From Candidatus Omnitrophota bacterium (GTDB lineage: Bacteria; CG03): DNA of 35,594 nt. Of the stretch, positions 7,940 to 16,800 are shown piece by piece. Where the stretch lies: the NCBI GenBank assembly GCA_013791745.1, contig VMTH01000044.1, positions 1 through 35,594 on the forward strand, in the 5' to 3' direction. Every line of letters starts with the position of its first letter. Within the stretch, counting starts at the first letter, position 1. Made by a program: the position numbers and the translations under genes. The notes under the pieces were generated by a model. That model did not search any database, was not told the origin of the DNA, and saw only the letters and a program-made list of their open reading frames with translations.

Positions 7940-8518
7940 ATGGCAATAGAAAAATCTGAAATTCTGGCAATAATAAATTCGCGTCTTAACAGGGCTGAAA
8001 CCGACATAGACGAAGAAATAAGGTCAGTGCTCTATGATATAAGTACCCGCGCCAATTTCATAAATAAGGAAGCGACCGCAGATACCACGGCAAGCACAAA
8101 CTATTACGCCGTGCCTGCCGACTTCAAGGATATGACCGTCATAAAAGCTGACGACGCCACACCACTTGACAAAATAACATTTGAGAATTTTCAAAAGAAA
8201 ATAGCGGAAGTTACGGGAACAAGCGAACCGAATGAATACTCAATAAAGAATGATTTTATATGGCTCTACCCGAACCCCGACAAAGTTTATACGCTGACGA
8301 TGTTTTATTCCATATTCCACCCGAATGACGTGGACACCATAGAATTCGGCGAACTGTTCAGGGAGTGCATTTATCAGGGAGTACTCGCAAAAATATGCGA
8401 GAAATACGAGGACTGGACAGCCGTGTCTTCACATATGACATTATACGAAGCTGAAATACAGAAGCGGAAAGACGCCCTTGACGAACCTATGTTCTTTTTG
8501 AAGGGCAACAATATATAG
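7940..8518 (+). CDS. head-to-tail adaptor (neck) protein
   Basis: This 192-residue protein resembles the adaptor proteins that attach beneath podophage portals. The pattern is helical N- and C-termini around a beta-rich middle with YYAVPADFKDM, then NDFIWLYPNPDKVYTLTMFYS, which is characteristic of the SU10-type/phage adaptor family. It probably forms the ring joining portal and tail nozzle. Its place after the capsid gene and before the nozzle-like protein agrees with this. The start has GGAGG at optimal spacing. Confidence is moderate to good. Confidence 0.65.
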   Translation: MAIEKSEILAIINSRLNRAETDIDEEIRSVLYDISTRANFINKEATADTTASTNYYAVPADFKDMTVIKADDATPLDKITFENFQKKIAEVTGTSEPNEYSIKNDFIWLYPNPDKVYTLTMFYSIFHPNDVDTIEFGELFRECIYQGVLAKICEKYEDWTAVSSHMTLYEAEIQKRKDALDEPMFFLKGNNI

Positions 8519-8527
8519 GAGGCAATT

Positions 8528-9400
8528 ATGGCATTCACAACTTTTGATACATCAAAACCTGCGGGCACTGACGACCCGTCAGCCGGAGATGATCGCATTC
8601 GCGAACTTAAAGCGGCAATACAGGAACGATTAGCGGTAGACCATTACATGCCGGCGAGCGGCACGACTTTTGACAACGCCGATACAGGCGAACACAAGAA
8701 AGTAACCCTGCGACAACAGACATCTGCGCCAGTACCCGGAACTGACAAAGGCGCTCTCTACACACTGGAAGCGTCAAGTATCGCCGAACTTCATTTCAAA
8801 GATGAGGGAAATTATATAAAGCAACTGACCGTCCGTGACACCGTAAACGCAAAGCAATGCCTGAACATTGAGGCAAAGGATATTGAGAAAGCGGGAACGG
8901 CTATTGTTGACGATGTCACAATAGAACAGACGGCAGGGAAACTGAATGTTAAAAATGCTGGAATTTCTGCTACAAAGTTAGCGACCAATGCAGTTACGGC
9001 AGATAAGCTCGCCTCCGACGCAGTGGTCAACGCAAGCGTGGCGGCTGGTGCGGCAATCGCATTGTCCAAACTTGCTGCCGGTTCGGCGAGGATTGCGGTT
9101 GGCAAATATACAGGCGATGGCGGCTCCGCACATTCTATCACAACTACGGATGGAGCGACCGCGATAGGGTTTCAACCGATATTTTTAGTGATATGGTATC
9201 AGAGTTCGGGAGCCGGAGCCGCGATTGTCTTTAAAACCAATCAGGATGGGGCGTATACAAAAATTTCAGGTGGCGATGCACACTACTTAACCGGTATTGT
9301 GACATCTCTCGATGCCGACGGTTTTACATTAAATACTTCTGGTTACGCAAACGGTAATGGAATAACCTATACGTTTATAGCGTTTGGAGTTAATGCATAA
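8528..9400 (+). CDS. tail fibre/spike-like virion protein
   Basis: A 290-residue protein with a short N-terminal helix, a Thr/Ala-rich repetitive middle (GISATKLATNAVTADKLASD), and a C-terminal beta domain with GGSAHSITTTDGATAIGFQP and a closing ITYTFIAFGVNA. Alanine-rich linkers of the ATKLA-NAVTADKLA kind followed by such a beta domain are typical of phage tail-fibre and appendage proteins. It is likely part of the host-contact apparatus. The stop overlaps the next start (TAATG). The exact location on the virion is unknown. Confidence 0.6.
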   Translation: MAFTTFDTSKPAGTDDPSAGDDRIRELKAAIQERLAVDHYMPASGTTFDNADTGEHKKVTLRQQTSAPVPGTDKGALYTLEASSIAELHFKDEGNYIKQLTVRDTVNAKQCLNIEAKDIEKAGTAIVDDVTIEQTAGKLNVKNAGISATKLATNAVTADKLASDAVVNASVAAGAAIALSKLAAGSARIAVGKYTGDGGSAHSITTTDGATAIGFQPIFLVIWYQSSGAGAAIVFKTNQDGAYTKISGGDAHYLTGIVTSLDADGFTLNTSGYANGNGITYTFIAFGVNA

Positions 9401-10962
9401 TGCAGTCACACAACTTTAGTATAATGTCGCCGACCGCAGGAAATAGAACGGACATTCCGTCTATCCTCCTGTCAAAGGCATACACCACGGACAGCGAGAA
9501 TACGATAATCCGCTGGGGGGAAATCCACCGCCTGAAAATGAGACTGCCGGAATTGCTTGACACAAGCGGAGATATAACACAAACACCGGACGCCAACCCC
9601 ATAATCCATTACCACCGCTTTATAACGGAGGACACCGGAGTGGAATACCTGCTCGTATTTACAAAAAAACACGTATACCGCTGGGTGCCGGCAACCAAAA
9701 TATACGACGCCGCCGACGTCTTCACCTGCGCCAGCGACTGCGAATATTGGAGCTCCGTCAGCTTCAACAATCAGGTCATACTCACAAACAACGTGGACAA
9801 GGTGCAGGTTTGGAGCATAAGCACGAGCTTCGACCCGCTCGACAGCGCCTCCGGCATAGAATATGCGACCGCGACATATCTGACAAAAGCAAAATATGTT
9901 TTCACATACGAAAATTACTTATTCCTCGGCTTTACCACAGAGAACGGAACAGTATTTCCGCAGAGGGTGCGTTGGTGCGACCTTGGAGATGAAACCGACT
10001 GGAACACAGGGGACGCCGGATCCGCCGAAGTAGGAAAGGGCGACTTCATCACAGGCTTCGGCGCATATCAGGGAAACCTCATAATCTTCAAAGAGCGGAG
10101 CTATTATCGAATGTGGCTCGTGGCAAGCACCGACATCTTCAATATGAGCCCGCTATCGCTTAAGGTCGGCTGTCAGTCACCGGACAGCATAATAAACGAC
10201 GCTTCGGGCGAACTATACTTCTTTGCCTCAAATTACACGTTTAGAGGGCTTTCTGCGGGCGAAATCTCACTTCCCATAGATACAGAGGCAAAAACCATCA
10301 ATCCCAGCTATATCGGCACAATACGGGGTCAATACATAGCGGAATACGACCAGCTATGGTGGGCAATACCCTATGGCACGGCAACAACCACAAATAACAA
10401 GGTTCTGACATATGCCACAGGAAAGTGGGGAACGGTGGACATGGCAATATCGGCTTTCGGGAATTACGCGCGGCAGGCCGTATATTCATGGGACACCCTG
10501 CCTTTCGCCACATGGGACACTTGGGCCTGGGATAAGTGGGACACCCGCGAAGCAATGGTCGGATTTGGTATAGACCTCGGCGCCGACTATTCCGGCTACA
10601 CTTACGCCCTGCATGAGGCGGTGCTTGACAACGGCGCGGCTTACAGCGGATATTTTGTGCTGACGACAGACCTCGCCGATAAGCAAATGCTGGTGATGAA
10701 TAAGCGCCTACTGCATATTCAGCTATATTTCAAAAAGGGCGCGGCAGGGCAGACCGCCACCGTATACGTAAAAAGCGACAGCCAGCCCGCCTGGCAGAAC
10801 GCCGGCGATGTTTCACTTGAAGCGACCGCAGATGAAGCAATAATTATAAAAGACCTGCCGATAGATTACCGCGGGAAGACATTCCTGATAAAAGTATCGG
10901 GCGCTAACGACTTCCGGTTTCTGGGCTGTATTCTGAAATTCAATTTGAGCGGGGAGAGATAG
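9400..10962 (+). CDS. tail nozzle/stabilisation protein, P22 gp10 or T7 gp12-like
   Basis: The 520-residue product looks like the beta-propeller-rich nozzle proteins of short-tailed phages. Repeated beta segments such as EYLLVFTKKHVYRWVP, FNNQVILTNNVDKVQVW, and ITGFGAYQGNLIIFKERSYY with SGELYFFASNYTFRGL support this. The last 140 residues (from GIDLGADYSGYTYALHEA) form a separate beta domain ending in DFRFLGCILKFNLSG. The order after the adaptor gene is the standard one for podophage neck and tail genes. Its role would be to close the tail tube and hold packaged DNA. The fold is inferred from pattern, so the specific homology is tentative. Confidence 0.6.
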   Translation: MQSHNFSIMSPTAGNRTDIPSILLSKAYTTDSENTIIRWGEIHRLKMRLPELLDTSGDITQTPDANPIIHYHRFITEDTGVEYLLVFTKKHVYRWVPATKIYDAADVFTCASDCEYWSSVSFNNQVILTNNVDKVQVWSISTSFDPLDSASGIEYATATYLTKAKYVFTYENYLFLGFTTENGTVFPQRVRWCDLGDETDWNTGDAGSAEVGKGDFITGFGAYQGNLIIFKERSYYRMWLVASTDIFNMSPLSLKVGCQSPDSIINDASGELYFFASNYTFRGLSAGEISLPIDTEAKTINPSYIGTIRGQYIAEYDQLWWAIPYGTATTTNNKVLTYATGKWGTVDMAISAFGNYARQAVYSWDTLPFATWDTWAWDKWDTREAMVGFGIDLGADYSGYTYALHEAVLDNGAAYSGYFVLTTDLADKQMLVMNKRLLHIQLYFKKGAAGQTATVYVKSDSQPAWQNAGDVSLEATADEAIIIKDLPIDYRGKTFLIKVSGANDFRFLGCILKFNLSGER

Positions 10963-10963
10963 A

Positions 10964-11545
10964 ATGCGTCTTCCGAAAGATATCATCTTGCCTGACTTCT
11001 CAAAAGTCGAAACGCTTGAAGACACAATCAAAGCGCTTAAGCTGACATCTGAATCATTGGACAGTTATATCAAACTGCTCTACGGCGATATGATAAGGGT
11101 ATCTTCATCAGCTGACGGTGGAGGCACAGTTCAGTCAAATACAATGCGGTCGGCAGAAGGGTCGGGCAGTTCAAGTGTTACATCATGGCAACTGCGTTTG
11201 CCCGTTTCCGGCAGAGCGCCGAACTATTTCGGGAATGACGGCACAAAAGTAGCGTCAGCAGCATACCATTGCGTCATTGGATTAAAAGGCGACGGCACGA
11301 ATACAGTATCGGGGAAAATAAGGTTTAGCGGACAGAATGGAAACCCATACGACGGAACAGTCAGAACCAACGCCACCACAGACTGGGCGTATTGGTATGA
11401 TTCAGTAACCGTGCCTATAACAGAACTCTACCTTGACGGAGCGGACGGCGGCGCATATCAGTCAGGCGTGATGATTTCTGCCGACGGCGGAACAAATTAC
11501 TATTATAACGGATTCGCCGAACTAAGGATAAAATTAAATGCTTAA
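10964..11545 (+). CDS. virion-associated protein of unknown function
   Basis: No family is recognised for this 193-residue protein. The N-terminal 45 residues are helical (KVETLEDTIKALKLTSESLD) and the remainder is beta-rich with many Gly, Ser, Asn and Tyr, including GDGTNTVSGKIRFSGQNGN and ending in NGFAELRIKLNA. That layout, a helical anchor followed by a beta domain, is usual for small tail appendage proteins. It begins one base after the previous stop, so it belongs to the same operon. Composition and position indicate a structural protein only. Confidence 0.5.
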   Translation: MRLPKDIILPDFSKVETLEDTIKALKLTSESLDSYIKLLYGDMIRVSSSADGGGTVQSNTMRSAEGSGSSSVTSWQLRLPVSGRAPNYFGNDGTKVASAAYHCVIGLKGDGTNTVSGKIRFSGQNGNPYDGTVRTNATTDWAYWYDSVTVPITELYLDGADGGAYQSGVMISADGGTNYYYNGFAELRIKLNA

Positions 11546-11714
11546 AATCAATCTAACAATATCAACCGAGAAAGACGCCGGACAGGCGAAAGCTCATCTC
11601 TCCGACAACGGTATCTCGTGCGAAATTACGATAGAAGAAAATATAGTCTATGTGGAAAACTATACCGATAACGACAGAAATCGGATTATAGAATTATTGA
11701 AGGAGTATTTATGA
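11538..11714 (+). CDS. small hypothetical protein (58 aa)
   Basis: A 58-codon ORF starts inside the last codons of the preceding gene and its TGA overlaps the next ATG (ATGA). The predicted product has an alternating beta-alpha pattern (KINLTISTEKDAG, then ISCEITIEENIVYVENY, then a helix ending IIELLKEYL). No family is recognised. Overlaps at both ends and clear protein-like composition argue that it is translated, probably by coupling. It is easily missed because it is under 60 residues. Confidence 0.65.
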   Translation: MLKINLTISTEKDAGQAKAHLSDNGISCEITIEENIVYVENYTDNDRNRIIELLKEYL

Positions 11715-12112
11715 GTGAACAAAAAGAAACAATTTTCCTGACGACAAAGACAGCGCACCTCATTGAGGTATGCAGAAAGCTGAAACTTTCAGAAGACAAA
11801 GAAATGAATGCCGGCATATTTCTAAAGTATATGCTTATCGGAATTTCCAGCAGGCAGACATTCGTCCTCGTAGCCCCGAAAGATGACAGCCCCGACAAAA
11901 TAAACGGATACGCCGTTATAACAATTATGAATAACCTCGAAAATAATCACATATGGATAGATTCAATGTGGACAGACGGAATGGATATCGAATTTATGAC
12001 AGTTATTGAAGATTTCGCGCGGACACTGGATATAACAAAAATTCACGCTAAAACGAAGAAGAACCTGAAGGGGTTTAAAGAATTATATAGAGTGGTTGAA
12101 AAACTGCTATAG
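11711..12112 (+). CDS. possible GNAT-fold protein beside ejection genes
   Basis: The 133-residue product has a pattern reminiscent of GNAT acetyltransferases: a beta strand pair around NGYAVITIMNNLENNHIWIDSM, then a helix (FMTVIEDFARTLDITK) and a final KIHAKTKKNLKGFKELY segment. The acetyl-CoA P-loop (Q/R-x-x-G-x-G/A) is not evident, so catalytic activity is doubtful. GNAT-like proteins often occur beside internal virion protein genes in podophages, which fits this position. An AAGGAG site lies in the preceding overlap. Treat the fold call as tentative. Confidence 0.4.
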   Translation: MSEQKETIFLTTKTAHLIEVCRKLKLSEDKEMNAGIFLKYMLIGISSRQTFVLVAPKDDSPDKINGYAVITIMNNLENNHIWIDSMWTDGMDIEFMTVIEDFARTLDITKIHAKTKKNLKGFKELYRVVEKLL

Positions 12113-12121
12113 GAGGATATT

Positions 12122-12946
12122 ATGGCATTTCCATGGTTAGCGGTAGCAATAGCAGCTTCGGCTTATGCAGGATACAAGGGACAGAAAAGTCTGGCGGACA
12201 AAATGAATCAGCCACAGGCGCTCCAAACCCCGGAACAGGAAGCCGCGGCAAAATACCTCTTGGCTTTGCTACAGGGTAATGCTCCCACAATTCCCACGGC
12301 AGGCGTCGCGGGAATGACCGGAGTAGAGGGAAGCGCGCAATCAATGCTCGAACAGTATATGGCCGCTCCCACTGGCACAGGATATCAAACAGGACTGTCA
12401 GAGCTTGAAAAGACGGTCGCTGGAGAAGCATACGACCCCTACACATCACCTTACTGGCAGGCATTAAGGGAAGGGTCAATGGCTGATGAAGAACAGGCAG
12501 TAGGCGGACTTCGCAGAGGCTCACAAATGGGCGGTATGTTTTATTCCGAGCCGTCCGGCCGGACAGAAGCAACACTCCGCTCGCAATATGGCACAGGCAG
12601 AATGCAAACGCTCGGCGGATTAGCCGAAACCGAAAGAGGACGGCAACTCGCGGCGATACCACAGCTTATGCAATACTCACAGCAGTCACCGGAACTTTAT
12701 AAAGCACAAATGGGGATGATGTATGGCGGACTACCCAGAGAGATTGAGCAGAACAAATTAAATGCTCTGTATCAGCAACAGTATGGGCAGACGATGTTAC
12801 CCATTGAAATAGCGGGAACATTAAAAGGCACTCCGTATTATTCAAGTAATCAGCAGCAGGGGCAAACGCCCTTCGCCTCGGGTATGGGCGCGGCAGGGCA
12901 GACCGCCACCATGATAGCGACGCTTAAGCAATTGGGACTGTTCTAA
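12122..12946 (+). CDS. internal virion (ejection) protein candidate
   Basis: A 274-residue protein with a hydrophobic N-terminus (WLAVAIAASAYAGYKG) followed by a Gln-, Met-, Ala- and Gly-rich body (LRRGSQMGGMF, then QQQYGQTMLP) and a final helix. The hydrophobic start plus a low-complexity helical body is typical of the small ejection proteins of P22-like phages that enter the cell envelope ahead of DNA. It is followed by a second protein of this class and by the giant one. Its translation start has GGAGG. The precise homologue cannot be named. Confidence 0.5.
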   Translation: MAFPWLAVAIAASAYAGYKGQKSLADKMNQPQALQTPEQEAAAKYLLALLQGNAPTIPTAGVAGMTGVEGSAQSMLEQYMAAPTGTGYQTGLSELEKTVAGEAYDPYTSPYWQALREGSMADEEQAVGGLRRGSQMGGMFYSEPSGRTEATLRSQYGTGRMQTLGGLAETERGRQLAAIPQLMQYSQQSPELYKAQMGMMYGGLPREIEQNKLNALYQQQYGQTMLPIEIAGTLKGTPYYSSNQQQGQTPFASGMGAAGQTATMIATLKQLGLF

Positions 12947-12955
12947 GGAGGAATA

Positions 12956-13801
12956 ATGCCAAATAGAAACATACAGCAAAGCCCGTGGAACCAGAATGTG
13001 CAGGCGGTGTCACAATTCCTTGAAACGCTGAACAACCTCAAAAAACAGCAATATGAAGGCGAACTGATGAAGCAATACGCTTCACAGGTCAGTCAGGAAA
13101 CCGACAAAAAGAAACTGCCCGAAATTATGAAACTCGTTGAGGGCGGAAATCTGACAGGCGCTCTTGAAATGGCTCTCCCTTCAATGGAGGCGCCCGCTAT
13201 TATGCAACAGAGGCAGGCGCCACAGACAGGCGGCTTTCTTTCACGGCTCGGCAATACCCTCAATCCCGTAGGCCAATATCGCGGCACCGGGCTGACACCA
13301 ACAGAGGCAACGATAACTGACGCTCGCGCCGGACAGACATCAAAGGCGCTGACACTGATAAGGAACATGCAGGCGCTGTTGGAAAGCCAAACTCCAAAAG
13401 CCGAAACAGAAGCGGCGCGCAAAAGACGAATGGCCGTTCAGGATATTGCCACATCACTGCAGAGGGGCTGGTGGAAGAATAAAAAGGGAGAAACGCTTGA
13501 TGTAACCAGCTCTGACCCGAATATGGTGATATCTGACATGGCAAGGGATTACGGCATTTCGGAAAGTGACCCCAGCGTTGTCGCTATCAAGAAGCAGATT
13601 AAAAATATAAAACCCGCACAGGCGAGAAAAGGAAAATGGAACCCGTTTGTCGAAAAGGCAGCGACACCATACGGAATAGAACTGAATAAATCGCAGAAGA
13701 CAACCTATAAATCGGCAAATGAAATAAAGAAGGCGTTTGCCGAAAATAAAATAACCGCTGTCGAGGCAAAGCAACAGTTGCTGAAATTCGGGTTCAAATA
13801 A
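12956..13801 (+). CDS. internal virion (ejection) protein candidate
   Basis: A 281-residue, helical, Gln/Lys-rich protein without a recognised family. The first 70 residues (NQNVQAVSQFLETLNNLKKQ) are amphipathic helices, followed by a linker with TGLTPTEATI and a basic C-terminal half. The last 40 residues (SANEIKKAFAENKITAVEAK) form a small two-helix unit resembling those found in ejection proteins. Its stop overlaps the start of the giant polyvalent protein (TAATG), so the two are probably made together and co-packaged. Function is inferred from position and composition. Confidence 0.45.
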   Translation: MPNRNIQQSPWNQNVQAVSQFLETLNNLKKQQYEGELMKQYASQVSQETDKKKLPEIMKLVEGGNLTGALEMALPSMEAPAIMQQRQAPQTGGFLSRLGNTLNPVGQYRGTGLTPTEATITDARAGQTSKALTLIRNMQALLESQTPKAETEAARKRRMAVQDIATSLQRGWWKNKKGETLDVTSSDPNMVISDMARDYGISESDPSVVAIKKQIKNIKPAQARKGKWNPFVEKAATPYGIELNKSQKTTYKSANEIKKAFAENKITAVEAKQQLLKFGFK

Positions 13802-16800
13802 TGGCTCTATCAGCGGATGAATTCTTGGGAATAAAGCCGAAGCGAAAAGCGCAGTCGGCTGACGCATTCCTCGGTATCAAACCGTCCGCAGATGAATTCC
13901 TTGGAATACAGGAAGAACAGACCCCCAAACCATACGCCGGACTGACCCCGGAGCAAATCCAAGTGGAAAAGGAACGGCAACGGCAGGCCGGGACAATGCC
14001 GCAAACTCCGCAGGAACAATTTATACCCATGCCCGAAGGCGGCCCGCGCCGGGATGTATTCCAGCAACCGCCGCAAATACAACCGCCCATAGCGCAGGCG
14101 CCGGGAGCAATACAAATACCGCAGGCAATGCAAATGCCGACACCACAACAGCAGGGAATGCAAATGCCGTCAATGCCCGTGCCTCAACAAATGCAGCCAC
14201 AGCCCGGACCGCAAATGTTACCAGAGCAAGTGGAGCAATTAAGGCAGTCGGTACAGCCGGGGGAAATGGCAAAGATGATGTGGCAGGGCGCCGTAGAAGG
14301 CGGAGCGACCGCGGCTTCCGGTTTTACGGGTATCTACAAAGTGGGCGAACAAATAATCAAGGGCGAAGATTTGCTGACATCGATGCAGACCGCCACAGAC
14401 GCAATTCAAAAAGGACAAACTCTCGGAGATTTATTAAGAGAGGGATATGAGCCACAAACAAAAAGTGTATTCCAAAACTTTGTCGCTTACGCCGGACGAG
14501 ATTTGACAGCATGGGCTCTTGATACCATAACCAATCCCAAGGAACTCGCCGAACTTTATTTATGGTCGAAAGGTATAGGGATGATAAGGCGGGCAGGAGT
14601 AACCGGAGTAAATGCTATTGCGGAAAAATTCGTGGACAGCCCCGGAGTGCTCGGAAAACTATCCCGCGCGGGATTAGCGGAAAGAAAGCTCGCCGATGTA
14701 TTGCCGAAATATACCGAAGCCGACGCGGTGGCGATCAGGAAGTTTTTTTACAACGTGGACAATAAATTTGGTAGGGGCGCCGCAGATAGAGTATGGAGAA
14801 GTTTATACGAAAAAGGCAAGACATGGGAAAAATCCCGCGTGACGTCGTTAATACAAAAAATAAAGGGCGCTGGCGCAGAAAAGAGAACCGAACTATTGGC
14901 AAAGGAAATCTTGGGGCAGGTAAAAAAAGCACCTGTGCAAAGGGTATCAGAGGGAATAACAGGCGGAGAGGTAAAGGCGCGGCTCGGTCAATGGGGTGGC
15001 GGTGGAATCGGGAAAATCAAAACACCGAAGGGCGCCTCAACAGCCCTTGAGCAGATTGACGACCTGATAAAAACAAGGGCAAGTTTGCCGACAAAACCAA
15101 CGGCTGAAATGCCGAACCCTGACGCCGTGCTGAATGACATCACAGGCGCGATAAACAGCGCCGTAAAAGCCGCCGGAGAATACTTCAAAAGCGTGGGAGA
15201 AGAAGCATTCAGATATGCGTCCGGCGAAACCTTAAAAAACAAAATTATCGACCTCGTAAAGAAAAACCCCGAACTTAGGGAACATCTTGATATTCAGGTG
15301 CTTATGCCCGCCGCAGTATCTCCCGCAGCAAAGCCCGCAGAGGTTAAGCCCGCCATTGTATCAGAAGAAGCGCCCGAAGAAGAATACGTTGCCCCCACCG
15401 CCGAACAAGAGGAAACGGCGCGAATACTCGGCACGGCAGAGCTCACAAAAGAGGAAATCGCGCAGGGAAAGCAGGCAAGCGTAGGACGGCTGATATCCAG
15501 TATAGCCAAAACCGAACAGCGCGGCAATCCTTCAATATCATTTGCAGACCTCGTACAAGCCGGAAATATAGGAACCATGAAGGCCTATAAAAATTATATC
15601 CCCGGGGAAACGAAATTTTCAACATATGCCTACAAATCTATACGCTCCGCCATAAGAGAGGAAATAGCTCGGCAGAAAAACCTTATAACCTATCCACAGT
15701 CCGTGCGCCGAAAGCTCAATAGGGTATACAAAGCAATTTTTGAAATTCAACAGGACACCGGAATAGTTGATAGAATACCGCCAACATCGCGCATCGCCGC
15801 CAGAACCGGAATGCTAAATAAAGAAATAGATGAATTGCTCTCCACACAATTAACCCGCATGGAAAAACTTGAACAACAGGAAGAAGGGCAGAAAACGACC
15901 TATATTGAAACATTACCCGGCACAGAGGCGCGGCAGGTAGAAATAACCGAAATTAAAGACAGGGTTTCTCACCTGACGAAAGGACTATCCGAAAGAGAGC
16001 TCCAAATAATTGATTTAAAATATGGACTGACATCCGGCAGTACAATGAATGTGCGCGATATTGCCGATGAATTTAAAATATCAAAAACAAGAGTCGGTCA
16101 AATAATAGATATCGCCATAAGCAAGATGAAAGCCCGGGCCGGAATTACAACCGAAGCCACCGACGAACAAATAACAATGCTTTTCGAACATAAAAGGGCG
16201 CTAACGGAAACAGTGCAAACTGAACTCACCTTCGGAACTACGAAAAAAAGAGACGCCGGCGCGCTGGAAATGATTAAGAATATGGATCTGAACAAAGAGC
16301 GAGAGCAGGTAGTATTAAAGGAAATAAAAATCAAACATATAAAGACCGAGGGCTGGAAAATAACTGACGACAAAAGCGCCGTGAAATTCGTCAATCTTAT
16401 TCGCCACCCAGGGATAGAACATTTCACAATAATATACACGGACAAGACCGGGAAAATAATTACATACAAAGTATTCTCCAGCGGCGCCGTGGATTATGTG
16501 GATGTAAAAGAGCTATACCCGATACTCTCAAGGGATATGAAGGCCGACCCCAATATAGTAAACTTTTGGATAGGACATAACCATCCGTCCGGCAACCCTG
16601 AGGCCAGCACCAATGACAGAATTTTAATGAAAGCTCTGACAAAAATACCAAAATTCGCGGGACATATAATCACCGACCATAAGACATACACTTCTATCGG
16701 AAAAGACGGCTCCGAGCGTCTGAAACAGCAGACGCAAAAACTCGAAGACTGGAGTGGAGTAGAGAGCAGCATAAAATCAATAAACGATATTGCCAATTCA

